DNA of 64,000 nucleotides from Gongronella butleri (taxonomy: Eukaryota > Mucoromycota > Mucoromycetes > Mucorales > Cunninghamellaceae): NCBI GenBank assembly GCA_025201375.1, contig JAIWZP010000003.1, positions 1-64,000 of the forward strand, read 5' to 3'. Positions within the stretch are counted from its first letter, which is position 1. Each line of letters starts with the position of its first letter. Position numbers and translations under genes: made by a program. Under the pieces are notes generated by a model. That model was given only the letters and a program-made list of their open reading frames with translations. It was not told the origin of the DNA and ran no database searches. Below, one piece after another: positions 10,583 to 23,112 of this stretch.

Positions 10583-13364
10583 TTACAAGAGCTTCTTGTC
10601 GCCGTAGATCTTTGCATACTTGCCGAGGGCCCAGATAGTGAAGGAGAACTTGTAATTGGGGTACGAGATCATGCAATTCTTGTTAAAGACGCCTTCAATG
10701 CTTTCCTGGAGCCATTCGCCGTTGTCCTGCTGGCGCTGCATGATCAATTCGATGCCGCGGCGGATGGGTTCCTCCTCAGGGTATTTGGCATCCATGAGGG
10801 CCATGACGGCCCACGCGGTGTTGACGACCTGCGATTTGGGATTGTGGCGGTATTCGCGATCTTCGCACGACTTGTACGTCTCGCCCCAGCCGCCATCTGC
10901 CTCTTGCTTGGACAGAAGGAACTCGCAGCCACGACGGGAGTGGTCGCTAAAGCAAGAATAAAAAAAAGGAACAAATCAATGCCTTGATTTCTTTTTTTCT
11001 CTAGTGGGGTTCATTTTTCTTACCTGTTGTGGTAAAACTCGCCAATGCTGGCCAGGCTTTGCAGGGAGAACATGGCTGCATAGGTGAAACAGATGGCCCA
11101 AGCGCCGTACCAGGAGCCATCGGGGCGTTGGACGGACTTGATGTACTCCAGGACGGATTTGGAGGTGGTTTCGATTTCGTCGGCGCGATACTTGGCGTCG
11201 AGCTTCTTAAAGGTGGACAGGCCCATGAGGACGGCCGTGGAGCACTCGGGGTAGCTGTATTCAATCATGATGTCGCTAAACACTTCGGCAGGATTCAGCC
11301 ATTCGAGCCAGCGCGGGCCACGGATGGCCTCGTACGAGGCAAAGCCCTTGTCGCTGTTCTGCATGGTCAGCAGCACGTCGACGGCGTCGTGCAGGCGCGG
11401 CATATCCACGAGCTGCGGCATACCCTCGGTTTGTTGCAAAATAATTGTCGCCTTGAGACCCTCGGCCGTACAATCCGACACGGTGAACCCTTGATCGCGC
11501 GTGCTGAATGGCCACGCGCCTTTGGACGGGTGGCGGTAGCAGCGGTCCTGATTGGGTGCATTGCGTTTGATCTGCAAGGAAAAAAAAAAGAAAAAAAAAA
11601 GGGAAAATTGAGAAAAACAAGATACGATTGCCGTCTCTTTTCGCGCTCCAATGGGTCGCTGACCTGTGTGACATCCAAAAATTCGAGAGTCTTGACCATG
11701 TTTTCGCGGTATTGGGGCACGTCGTGGATGTTTGCTTCGGCAAGAGCCTGGGCAATAAAGGCGGTGTCCCAGAGCTGGCTGCCATTGGTGCCGTTCATCA
11801 TCATACCCTCGGGGCCCATCCACATAAAGTCGGCATTGCGCGCAACGTGCTGCTTGAATTCGTACGAGTCCTTGCCATAATGGTAATACACGACAAGCCA
11901 ATTCATCGCCTTGTTCACAGGGCCAATGTCCAAGTAGAACGAGTTTTCATCCTCCATGCGGATCTGCTCAACGGTCTCGTCAATCGCCTTTTGGCGCAAC
12001 CAATTCCAATTGAGAGGGAACATCTCGTAGTACGTGAGGATCTCTGCGAAAAAAAAGAAAAAGAAAGAAAACATCGCGTCAGTCACGCGTTTTTTCCCTT
12101 TTAAAAGATGCCACTGACTGTTGAGGACATCCATGATCTTGGTGTGCGGCGTGTACATGTCGGCCTCGGACACATTGTTGCGCTGCTTGTCCCAGATGAT
12201 CGAGTCGTACGGCTGGGTGTACAATTCCTCGCGCAAAGATTGTGTAAACGTGGTAAGAGGCGCGCTGAGACGACGTGCATAGATGTAGCCCATGGGCAAG
12301 TACACCAAGCGACAGTGGACCCACCAATTGCCCGGGTTGATAGGCAGCACCTTGGGCAGAAGCCTAGAAAGAGAGGGGCAGGGAGTGGGGAAAGAGTAAG
12401 AAATCAAGTCTTTTGCCTAATCCATTTAGCCACTGTCAAAATGGATCTGCCTTTTTTGACGCGATTCCTTTTTTGGCATGTGGCCTAATTTTTTTTTTAC
12501 CAAAGCTCTGGGGGCACTGGGTTCAGGCCCTCCCACTCATAGACACCGAGGGCAGCAAGCCAAAATTTGCCCCAAGCGGGCGCGGCCGCCGCGCCGCCCA
12601 ATTGATGCAAAGTAGCGCGCGCCTTGGCCATGGCAGGGTGGTCGGGACCCAGACCAAGGATGCGCAATGCCGTGTAGTTTAGAGCCGTGCCAAACACGGT
12701 GGAGATGCCCTCAATGTGGATGCCCCAGCCGCCATCGTCCTTTTGCGCGCGATTCAGCAGGTACCGGATCAATTCAAGGCGCATGGGCTCAGGCACAGGC
12801 GTGCCCGTGATGTAGTACGTGATGATCAGGCCAGGGATCAAGAACCTATAAAAGACAAAAAGGAATGGTGAGCGCGCATTCACGGTAAATGCCGTTTTTG
12901 CATTTTTTTCTTGCATTGGGCCGCCATATTCACCGGCCCAGTGGCCATCAGGGGTCTGAAGGTGGCGATAAAATTCGAAGCCATTGTGGGCAGCCTCGCG
13001 GGGCGTGGTGGCACGAGGAAGCGATGGCATGTCCTAAAAAGACACGTGAAACAAGCGACAAAGGATTAGCCATGGCACTCCATTGCAAATAAAACGAGCT
13101 TGCAAGACCGTCTTTTCTTGCTTTTTCGCTCTTTTTCTCCTTCCTCTGTTTCCCTTTTCCTTGTCTTTTTACCGTGGGCAGACCAAGGTAATACTTGTCA
13201 TAGACGGTTTGCGGCTCGTCAGCGACTTGTTCGTCGGTTTCCAAGTAGTGCCAGGTCTGAGCGCCTTGGTCGACGTGCAGGCGCCAGCGTGACAGGTCTG
13301 TAAAGGCAGGGGTAGTGCTCGCGTTGAGAGTGGCAGACGCGTATGACTCAGGAAGGGTCACCAT
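10583..13364 (-). CDS. ERG7: lanosterol synthase (2,3-oxidosqualene cyclase)
   Basis: Cyclises (S)-2,3-oxidosqualene to lanosterol in the ergosterol pathway, as a monotopic protein on ER or lipid-droplet membranes. Seven exons on the minus strand: 13173-13364, 12915-13033, 12501-12845, 12119-12363, 11664-12043, 11024-11571 and 10583-10946. They give 730 residues, against 731 in yeast Erg7. The catalytic motif DCTAE starts at Asp460 (yeast Asp456). Other landmarks are [17 protein letters not shown] near 95-110, [14 protein letters not shown] near 231-245, and repeated QW motifs such as [10 protein letters not shown] and [15 protein letters not shown]. The intron between exons 2 and 3 (12914-12846) has a GC donor; only that junction gives the conserved GGPMFLIPG. 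ERG7 is divergent from SKI3 across about 200 bases. Confidence 0.97.
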
Positions 13365-13564
13365 GGCGAAAAAAAAAGAATAAAAAAAGGTGAAAGAAAA
13401 AGTAAAAGAGAAGCGAAATTGATGAAACTCCAGCCCACACCTTGCCTTTTTATATTAAAGGTGCGCGGCGGCACATGCCGCTTTTTTTTTTTTTTTTTGT
13501 TCTTGACTTTTTTCTTCCTCCCCCGATTGGTTTCGCGTAGCTCCCCCCATATTCCTCTTTTTTT
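13365..13564. promoter_or_regulatory. shared ERG7/SKI3 intergenic promoter
   Basis: Only 200 bases separate the two divergent start codons, so both promoters must lie here. The stretch has A-rich tracts on the ERG7 side (13367-13415), a TATATTAAA-like element at about 13450, and a T-run of 18 at 13481-13498 before SKI3. Transcription factor sites cannot be assigned from sequence alone. Confidence 0.55.
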
Positions 13565-16500
13565 ATGAGCAACGCTAAGACCAACCTGGACGCGGCTCTC
13601 AAGGCCCTTGAAAAGGAAGCCTTTGACGAGGCCATCAAGTGTTGCAAGCGCGTCATTCTCTGGGACTCGAACAATTATCGCGCGTAAGCCGCCTTTTTTT
13701 TTTTTTTTTTCTCTCGCCAAACCGGCAGCACACGCGCTTACTCGTCCTTCTTTTGCAGGTATCTGTACCTTGGTGCAGCACACACAGGACTCAAGCAGGC
13801 TGACGACGCCTTGGAGGCCTACGAGCACGCCATGGATATCGACGCGGACAAGCCGTTTGCCCTACAGGGCCTGATCAGCTTGCACGAGAAAATGGGCGAC
13901 TTTGACAAGGTCCTGGCCACCATTGACCAGCTTTTGCCCAAGTTGGTCCTCACGTAAGAACCATTGCACAGGGCTCATTTTCTTTGTTTTTGAGTTTGAT
14001 CATTTTTCGCGTTCAGGGGCGATGGCAAGCGCTTGGTGGCGCAATTGAACAAGAAATTGGATATTTACGAGAGCAAGCTGCCCGACGAACAGAAGCGCAT
14101 CGACACACTGCAATTGTACCTGCCTGGCAGCCGCTACTACGATTTGATCAAGGATACAAAGCAGATGCCCGACAAAATGGGCATTTATCGCCAATTGATC
14201 GCCATTGCCGAGAAAAAGAACGCAGCAGCCATCGAGACGACGTACCAAAACAGGCGCATGCGCACAAAGACAGACGACCCGGCGTCTCTGTACGACCAGG
14301 TCCTTGCAGACGTCTACAACGAGTCAAAATTACCCTTTCTCTACGAATCCCTCCTCAACGATCCTCAGGCCATTGACGACCACAGGGCCATCCAGCTCAA
14401 GCTGCTCAACATCTATCGTTACCAATTGCTCGTCATTCGCGACAAGGCTGAGGTTCGTCAAAAAAAAAAAAAGCAAAAACAGGGGCTGCCACGCCCAGAA
14501 AGCGGAGGCTCATCTTTTCTCCCGGATCCATTTTAGGTGCGAGAAAAGATCAGCCAGCTTGTCAATGCCCTCGTGTCGGAGAATGCTTTTGATGACGCGC
14601 TCCCGTACCAAATTTCCCTCGAATTCACAGATGTCGCCAAGTTTGGTAAGCTTCCATGAAAATAGATGCGTTGCTTGGCATACCCACGCACCATCGCGCA
14701 CGAAGAGACGTGCCGGCGTTGCTCACCGATGCGTTCTTTGCTTCTCAATTGCTGCAGACGAGTACAATACCCAACTTTTGGCGATTTTCGCGCAGCATTT
14801 TGCCGATTCGGCCATTGCCGCCGTTGCTCAGGGCTACGAAAAGTACAAGCAGGGCGAGATCGATGACGCGTTTGATCTGTTCGGCGTAAGCAACCATCAA
14901 AAAGGCACATAATGTCTCGAAGGTGCATCAAATTCACCTTTTTTTTTCCTTGTCGTAGTCGGCGCTCGACCAATCGCCCAACTTGATCTGCGGTTACCTC
15001 TGCCTCTGCTGGATCTACTACGAATCGGGCGAGTTTGACACGGGATTGAATTATGCGACACGCGGAATTGAGCTCGTCAAGCAATTTAAAAATGGCACGG
15101 GCATCCCCCTGGACAAGCAAGTGGATCAATGACTCGCCAGCTCACAAGACACGTGTTCTTACCTCTTTTTTTGTTAATTTTAGGATGCTGCTTTCCATGG
15201 AATTGTGCCTTGCTCACTGCTATCGCCGTCTTGACAGCAAATATTACCCCGACGCGCTGGCCATCTATGAACGCATCTTGACAAAAGATGAAAATAACAT
15301 CGACGCTTTGGAGGTAACTTTAAAAACAACTGGTTGGGGAGCACGGCATGGGCCAATTGTTTACAAGTTGCTCAAAAACGCGTTTTTTGTTTGTATTTTT
15401 CTTTTTTTTTTTCAGGGTGCCGGGGTGATTTTGTGCCAAGATGGCAAGTACGACAAGGCCCTCGAGCGCTTTCAAAATGTGCTTGCGCTCAACGAGACGC
15501 AGTCGGTCGCATTGGCAGAAATTGGCTGGATCCACGCGCTACAAGAGGACTATGACAAAGCAATCGACTTTTTGACGCGCGCCATCGCGTCTGCCGACGA
15601 CAATGCTGTCGACTACTACTTTAAACTCGGCTGCGTGTATTGGAAGATGGGTGGTATGGCCCTTTTTTTTTTGTGCAAAATACAAATCGCGCGAAACAAG
15701 CCATTGACCCTTATTATATGACATTTAGGCGAGTACCAAAGCGACAAAGAATACGCATTCAATTACTTTATGCAAGCGGTGCGCGCGGACCCTGACTATG
15801 CTGCTGCATTCACCTATCTCGGCCACTATTATCGCACCATCCAGCAAGACGATGCGCGCGCGAAAAAATGCTACCAAAAGGCATATCTTTTAAATCCATT
15901 GGATGCCGACGCCGCATTCCATCTCGCCAATTTCTACGTTGCCGACGGCCAAAACGAGCAGGCCGAGACCGTCTTCACGCAAGTGACCGAGAACAACCCC
16001 AAGGTCAGCTGGGCATGGCGCCGTCTTGGCTATGCGCACATGGTAAAAAAAAAAATGCAACAAATCATCGAATCACGCGTCTCAGCTCCTTTTTTCTTCT
16101 TTTTCTACAGAAAGGGAACCGTTACAATGAGGCGATTTCGTGCTTTCAAAAGGCGCTGCGATCGGACACAGGAAATGCTCGCTGCTGGGAGGGTCTTGGC
16201 GAAGCTTACAGCCACGAGGGTCGCTATGTCGCGGCGCTCAAAGCCTTTGAGCGCGCCACGGCGCTTGACCCGGACTCTGTGATTGGCAAATACCAAAAAG
16301 CGCTCGTCAAGCAAAAGGTCGGCATGCTCAATGTGGCACAGGCTGAATTTGAGACGATGGTTGACGAAATCACGCCCAAGTCGTGCGCGTACGCACTCCT
16401 GCCGACCAAGGGCCTCGCCGACACTTACCTCGCCCAGGCCAAGGAGGATTTTCAGCAGGGATTCTTTGGTCGCGCGGCTGACGGCTGCAGTAAGGTCATT

Positions 16501-18728
16501 TCCACGTGTTTGCATGGATTGCGTCAGGATCCGGGCCTGCTTTGTCTTTGGAAACTCGTGGGCGACGCGTGTTGCTTCTATCGCCTGATCCCAAGCTATT
16601 TGCACCTGTGTAATTACCGCGACATTCAGGTATTGATCGCGTCCCTCGCCAAAGACGCGCATCATCAGCTTGGTTTCCAGCCTGATCCGACATCGCAATT
16701 GGTCGAAGAGTTCCTTCAGCTCGACGTCGACGCGTCCGACGGATTTTACCTGCCGCCGCAGGCAGCCCTGGACGTGATGCTCGCGTGCGCTTCCTTTTGC
16801 TACAAAAAAGTGCTCGTCTTGTGCCACAACCACCGCGCCGTCGCCCCGCCCTTTTGGCACGACCTCGCGCTCGTGTACTTTTGGATGGCCGAGAACAATC
16901 CCGCACACAAAGACTCTGCTTGTGCGCTCGCCATCAACGCCATCCAAGTCGCATTGTCCCTCGATCCCGCGCAAGCTTCGTATTGGAACGCCTACGGTGT
17001 CATGACCATGCAAATTGCCCCAAAAAAGAGTCAGTATGCCTTTGTCAAAGCTATGGAATACAACAACAGGGTAAAAAAAAAAAAAAAAAGAAGAAAAAAA
17101 TCGCACAACTGGCTCATGATTAGCCGCATTTTAGAGTGCTGTGCCCTGGACCAACTATGGCTTCTTGTGTCTTTCACTACAAGATTACGAATTGGCCAAC
17201 CAGGCGTTTGAGATGGCGCTTGTCTTGGACCCCGAATCGATCAGTGCTTGGGTTGGCCAGGCACATGTTGCTTCAGTGTACAACACATCTGCATCCAATA
17301 TGTTCCAGCACGCGTTTGAAGCAAGCAATGGCTCCTCGGTAAGAATCGCAAGGAAATAAAAAATAGAAAAAAAAACAGGATGATGGTATTGATTTTTCTT
17401 CTATTAGCTCGATGCAAGCTATGGCTACGCCGAGAAAATCCACGCGCAGCTCAGCACGCAGCCACCAACGTCGGACCAGGATGATTTGCTGCTTGTCGCG
17501 CCCGCATTTGCGCTGCAAAAGCTGACCGAGCAGACACAAAACAATGCATTGGCGCTCAATTTGCTCGGTCTACTATCTGAGCGCATGGGCCAGCATCAGC
17601 GCGCGGCTGAAGCGTTTGCCGGCGCCATTCTCGCGCTGGACAGCAAGTTGGAGGAAGCACAAGACGACGACGATGAACGCAATACGTGGATGGCGCGCCG
17701 CGCCAAGGTGCATGCCAATCTCGGACGCACGCTATGCGCGACGGGTGATTTCCAGGGTGCGATCCAGGCTTACCAGGTGGCCATGGAGCACAAGGACCTC
17801 GCCAGCCACGTCTATTGCCTCCTTGGCATGGGCGTTGCCTATTATTTCTTGGACCAGCTCGAGGATTCACTTCAAATGTTCGAAGCGGCCCTCAACGACA
17901 CTGCCAATGACGTCACATTGCGCCAGGACGTCGCCGTGCTTCTCAGCAAGGTCCTGTGGGCCCTCGGCGGCGACGAACAGCGCGCCGTTGCAAAGGATCA
18001 GCTATTGTCGTGGTAAAATTTCTCTCGTTTTTTTTTTTTTGGAGGAATTCATGCATCTCACTTGTTTTTTTTTTATTTAGCATTGCCGACTCACCTCACT
18101 ACTTGCCTGCCATCTTTTCCTTGGCCGTCATGGGCATACTCGCCGGCGACGACACGCTGACGTATGCCGCATTGGATGAATTGATCAAGATACCTTCAGA
18201 CGTCGCCCGTAAAGCGAATGAGCTGCACGACACGGGATGTATGGCTCATTTTATTTTTTTACACATCGCGTAGATGATTCCGACAAGGACCATTGGATCT
18301 CATGGATTCTGTCGCGTCAGTGCAAGCTGCAGGTATGGAAACGCACGTAATTGCGACATACGCTTGATGCTCACGCGTTTATTTCTTTCCTCTCCCTCTT
18401 TTTTTTTTTCTTATGCCAGGATGACGATCGTGGCGCCATGCAGGTGCTGATCAAAAGCATTCACCAGATGCCTTGGGTGGCGGCGCTGTGGGCGCGTGTT
18501 GGCACGGATGCGCTGACAAACGACCACGTGCCGCTTGCCGACAAGCGTGTGCTCGCCCAGAGTGCTGTTATCCTTGCCAAGGAACAGCACGCGTCCGCAC
18601 CAATGCAATCCCAGGCCTACCAGGATGCCGCTCTCGCCGATCAATCGACCACCCTCGCTCAACGCGCCATCTTGACCGCCCCGTGGCGCGTGGACGCATG
18701 GCACGCGCTCGCCACCCTTTCTCAATAG
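13565..18728 (+). CDS. SKI3: Ski3/TTC37, TPR scaffold of the Ski complex
   Basis: Superkiller complex scaffold, which joins the Ski2 helicase and Ski8 and feeds mRNA to the cytoplasmic exosome for 3'-5' decay. Fifteen exons start at 13565, 13759, 14017, 14537, 14758, 14959, 15184, 15416, 15729, 16111, 17135, 17408, 18081, 18274 and 18420. They keep one frame and give 1373 residues (yeast Ski3 is 1432). The protein is built of many tetratricopeptide repeats from the first residues (ALEKEAFDEAIKCCKRVI) to the C-terminus (LAQRAILTAPWRVDAWHALA). Typical TPR signatures are W.LG/A.Y and A...F..AL..DP, for example GKYDKALERFQNVLALN and GRYVAALKAFERATALDP. Intron 15117-15183 needs a GC donor. The family call rests on length, the continuous TPR array and the C-terminal block rather than on one diagnostic motif. 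Confidence 0.88.
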
Positions 18729-20340
18729 ACAGACGGTGTGAAATAAAGAATTTAGCATATCAATCATAGCATACAGTGTCATACTACATGCCAATTTGCC
18801 AATGCATTCATGCTGAGTAAAGTGCCTCGAAGCCCATATTTGTGAATATGGACAGGCAGGCAGAGCCGAACGAATATCATGTCAGCTACTAAACCAATAT
18901 CGAAAATGCGAGTTTTCAATGACACCAACTCGCCGAGATCTCAATGCAAGATCTCCAAAACAGAAGCGCTTTTACCGTCTTTGACCGCAGATTCCCTTGA
19001 GATGACTTGCGCTTCGATACGTTGGGTTGTTGTCGCGTACGCTTCCAGAATTGACAAGACATTATCATATCTTCTTTTTGCTGAGCGCGTCCTCTGGATC
19101 TTGTTCATCGGGTCTTATACCTATTTGAGCTAGAGGATGCTGAACACAAAAAGCCGACGATGTTAGGGGGGTTTTTTTTTTTTTTTTTTTAGATATCGGA
19201 TCACTCAGTCTTGAGAACATGCATTTTTCATAAAATCAGGGCCACAACATAAGATTTTGACAGAGTCTATTTCCAAACGATCCGAAGGAACGACTAGAAA
19301 ATCGGCTGATACTGTAGTTACTGTAGGCTGATACTCGTTGGATGCGTGAGAGACTTGTCGAGGTGCACCAATACAGCAATACGAATCGAGTCTGCCAATG
19401 CGGATCGGCGGTGCACATGTTTTTGCTCGCACACTTCTTCGTTGCTTTCCTTTTTTCAATGCATCGCCACTGTCGCGCCTTGCGCGCCATTGGCTCGACG
19501 CTTGTAGTCGGAGACTCTGAGTGCACATGTGTCATGGATGGATGCGCAGGTCGTTACTGTACAGTACAGTACTTGATTTTTGCGTGTATCATTGCTTTGC
19601 TTTATTCCTTCTTTTTTTCCGATCTTGCCGCCAATGTCGCGCCTTGCACGCCATTGGCTAGACAATGGTCAGGGTGCACGTGCCTTTGGGCTGAGCGGGC
19701 CTGTGCTTGATGATCTTGACTTGTACAGTATAATTTGCTCTCTTGTTTGCTTGTTTAAATTTCCTTTTTCTTGATAGATTCAATTGTTTACCTTGCCAGC
19801 CATGCGCGTGCGTTTTAACCAGGCAAACGAATAAGTACAGTTACACACGATTCTTAGTTAAGCGTACTGTAAGTGATGAGGATGCATGATCTATTGTCGT
19901 GTGTCATCAATTCGTTTCTTTTCTTTTTTTTCTTTATTCTCTTTTTAAAACGCGTCATTATTGCCGCGCAGTACGCGTCAACGGCTCCGTTGCGCTCCGA
20001 GCACGTCGGCTCACACGCCCTTGCGCGCGTTTTCCTCATGACTAGGGTTGCTTATTGAGAATCTCGATCGGCTTATTGAGCGAAATGAGACGACTCCAAT
20101 CTCGATCATCTCGCTAAAAAATAAATTTGACTCTTGAATCTCTATCGAAATCTCAATAAAAATTAAGGTTCTTTTTCTAATTATTTCTAATTAATTCTAA
20201 TTTTTTTTTATTTTTTTACCTACTTTTCTCATTTTTCAAACGTTTTTAATTTTTTCAATTTTTTCCAACTTTTCTCATTTTTTCCCTAAACATGTTTTAA
20301 TTATTGCTTTTTTAGTTAATTTTACGTACAGTACAGTAAT
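18729..20340. other. gene-free repeat island with an internal duplication
   Basis: No gene is supported. A degenerate direct duplication is visible: TGTCGCGCCTTGCGCGCCATTGGCT at about 19468-19492 recurs as a close copy at about 19634-19658, each followed by similar GTGCACRTG sequence. Many TACAGTA/TACTGTA motifs occur (about 19309-19325, 19556-19573, 19725-19731, 19864 and 20327-20338). The 20100-20300 part is unusually AT-rich, with repeated TTTTTCTCATTTTT-like units. The T-run at 19172-19190 is 19 long. Confidence 0.6.
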
Positions 20341-20660
20341 TTTGCGTTGAATGAGATGCAGCTACTGTATTTTTGAGCGGGGTGATCCAAGCAAGTGGCG
20401 AGATTATTGCAAAAAAAGACAAATTGAAGTTTTTGGAATACAGTATGCGAGCTAAAAAAAAAAATTGGGCGGCCTGTCGCGAGCACTGGGCTGAAGTTCG
20501 TGCCGTGACGCGGTTTTCATCGGTGGGCAGCTAGGCTGTAAAAAATTTCTGGAGGCACAACAAGCCGTCAAAGTTTGAATACGCGCATCGTCGTTTTCAA
20601 AAGACAAGTGTCCATCTTTTGTGCAATGTAGCGCGATGCAACAGGTGTTGAAATAAGCAC
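20341..20660 (+). repeat. dispersed repeat family B, copy 1
   Basis: Aligns in the same orientation with 63494-63840. Shared landmarks are TTTTTGAGCGGGGT (about 20370), GGGCGG followed by GAGCACTG (about 20466-20490), GCCGTGACGC (about 20502) and TTTCTGGAGGCACAACA (about 20548). The copy is diverged from its partner. Several indels between the copies are short TACAGTA/TACTGTA-type insertions (see findings). There is no coding potential and no terminal repeat that I can define, so family type is unknown. Confidence 0.75.
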
Positions 20661-20813
20661 AGAATGGTGCTGTGCCACTGCTACAGTATGATACATAGTA
20701 TGATACCAGAGAATCAGAATTCACAAGGAGCGCGAATTCATGTTTTTTATTGGTCGTCAATCTCCAAAAAACGGCCCGTTACAGTACTGTACAAGAGGTC
20801 AATTATCTTAAGG

Positions 20814-21435
20814 TCACCACTTCTTATTCAAGTAGCTGACGATTTGATCAACACAAGCCTCTCCAGCAAGTGTAAGCGTGGGCGAGGTAGTGAGAAAGCT
20901 GTGACCCTATCATTTGCAAAAAAAAAAAAAAAAAGCATGAGAATCGCACAAAAATGAACGCTTACAATCGCGCGCCCAAGGCCCAACATACCACGTCGTC
21001 GTAGCGTACCGCCAGCGTCTCAATACCAGCTTCACGCAGCATCTTTGCATAAATTTCAGCGTCGTCACGCAGAACGTCATTGGCACAAGAAACGACAAAA
21101 GCCGGGGGCTGGTCGATGAGAAAGAATTGAGTGTCATTTTGTCTTGTTTGCCATTTCAACTCTTACCAAGCCTTGTAATTCCTCTTTGGTGGTCAGCAGC
21201 GGCACCGCATAGCGATCCGTCTTTGCTTCTTCGGTGAGGTGCAGGTCCCACATGAACTGCATTTTAGTCCGAGGCAGCCACACGTCGTCTTTGAACTTTT
21301 CGTACGATTCGGTGTTAAAGTCGGTGCCCATCATTGGGTACATGAGCACCTGTGCCTTAATTGCCGACTCGCCGCGCTCCTTGGCAAGCCCTATGGCGCG
21401 TGAAAAGGAATGAGACACGATGCGTGTCACGCGAT

Positions 21436-21488
<53 letters not shown>

Positions 21489-22196
21489 AGCGACTGATGT
21501 TGCTAGATTGCCACCTAGAGCAAGCAAAAACGAGAAAATGATGAGCACGGCGCGCTGGCTTTTTTGCACACTAGCAGGTACCGGCACTGTCACCCATAAT
21601 TATCAAGCGGTCGATATCGCCGCCAATGCTGTCAGCATTGGCAAGTAGCCATTGGAATGCCTCGTAGCACTGGTTCAATGCGACAGGATGCTGAATGGGT
21701 GAAAGAGCGTAATCGACATGAATGACAACCGCTTTGGCACGGAGTGCGACCTACAAAACAGAAAAAAAAAATTAAATGGCGTATTTTACAACGAACATCG
21801 TACCTCCATAGGCAATAGGCCATGAGTGTCAATATTGCCAACGAGAAATCCGCCACCGTGTCTATTATAAAAAGTCAGGACAGCACTTCTTTTGGCCGTC
21901 ACTTTGCGCCTTCTCGTTGTTTTCTTTTACATATAGAGAACAATGGGCAGAATCTTGCCCAATGTATCGGGCGGGCGAATCACTACAATATTCAAGCTGC
22001 CATCTTTGGTGGGAATGCTAAACGACTGGCGATCAACGTGCGGCTTGGGGAGCTTTGCGGCATTTTCATGAACAAAGGCGCGGATGAGCTCAGGATTGGA
22101 CAGGGCGGCGTCTGCGTCGTCCTCGGACACTTTTGCGTATGCAAGGAACGCCTTCAGAGGCTCAGGGGGCAAACTATACGCTGGGCGGGGGGACAT
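20814..22196 (-). CDS. alpha/beta hydrolase, hormone-sensitive-lipase (GDSAG) family esterase
   Basis: Carboxylesterase/lipase-like hydrolase. Seven minus-strand exons (21931-22196, 21804-21861, 21582-21750, 21488-21514, 21167-21390, 20992-21108 and 20814-20906) give 317 residues in one frame. The oxyanion motif HGGG is at 90-93. The nucleophile is Ser163 in GDSAGG (161-166). The acid is probably Asp259 in CANDVLRDD and the base His289 in GHSF, so the triad is complete. Exon 4 is only 27 bases; without it the GDSAGGNLA motif breaks, which supports the model. The intron before exon 5 contains a 48-base T-run on the plus strand. No signal peptide is visible, so it is likely intracellular. The physiological substrate cannot be read from sequence. 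Confidence 0.88.
21438..21485. repeat. 48-base T homopolymer inside an intron
   Basis: Uninterrupted T-run on the plus strand (A-run in the transcript of the esterase gene), immediately next to the donor of a 97-base intron (21391-21487). It is the longest homopolymer in the window. Its true length is uncertain because such runs are error-prone to sequence. Confidence 0.95.
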
Positions 22197-23112
22197 GATG
22201 GATAGAGATGAAAGAAAAAAAAGAAATCTGCAAGGCGCTTGGCTTAAATATTTTGAGAGGCGCAGCGCGTTTTTTTTTTTTTTTTCTGTGGCCGCAGTTT
22301 GCAATTGAGTTTGACAAATAGAAAAGCGAGTTCTCTGTGGTCCCCCGGAGCAGTGCACAATGAGGCTGTGCTTGCACATGACCCATTTATCGCCGCGCCA
22401 GGCGCTCGGGATACGGTTTTGTGACAAAAGAATTGGGACACTCCCCTCAAAACATTCGGGTTGAAATCGGCAATTGAATTGGACCCGTCATGGCTACCCC
22501 GCACCCCTATATTTTTCTTCTCTCTTTGAAAAGAAAAGGGGGTGTTGATGCGAAAGTTTACAAAGGGATGCAAAATGGCGTCAACCTTTTAAATGATGCT
22601 CCACATGATATCGCACATTTGCGTATTTTGACGAATTCTCCTTTTGAAAATAAAGAAGATGTGCAGAAAGTAACAGCAATGAGAAAAAAAGGATGAGGAG
22701 TCCAATGCGAATTGATGCAAAGGGATGCTTCATATCGCAACTTTGCATTTCTAGCCCGAGTTCTCCTTTGAAATTTAGGAGTTCAAGAAGCATTGGTTCG
22801 GCTACGATTGGCAATGAGAAAAAAAGGGCACAGGTATAAAAAGCCATGCAAAAAAAGAGCAAAATGTCGTTTAAAACCATTCAACAATGCTCTTGCAAAT
22901 TTTGTCCACACCTTGACATCGTGCCTCTACATTATTAATGTTGCTGCTTGTGGTGGACTCGGACATAATTGTGGAATAGAGCATGATGATATTGGCGGGA
23001 CTCCTATTACCCGCAAAATTGAATGCTGTTCTGGTAAAATTGCAAGAAAAAAAAATCTCGGTGACACTGACGGCATTGGGTAGGATACAAATGCGTACAT
23101 GGAGTATGCCAA
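22197..23112. other. gene-free stretch
   Basis: This is the 5' region of the esterase followed by AT-rich sequence. Overlapping ORFs on both strands are of mixed composition. I see no splice-consistent gene, RNA gene or repeat copy. Confidence 0.4.

Noticed and set aside
20814..21159. Esterase that seemed to end at CWALGARL without the catalytic His
   Set aside because: A GTATGT donor lies at that point and a further exon (20814-20906) supplies the GHSF segment, so the triad is complete.
22793..23083. Plus-strand ORF of 96 residues with Lys-rich start
   Set aside because: No domain, poor composition and no splice link to the next ORF.
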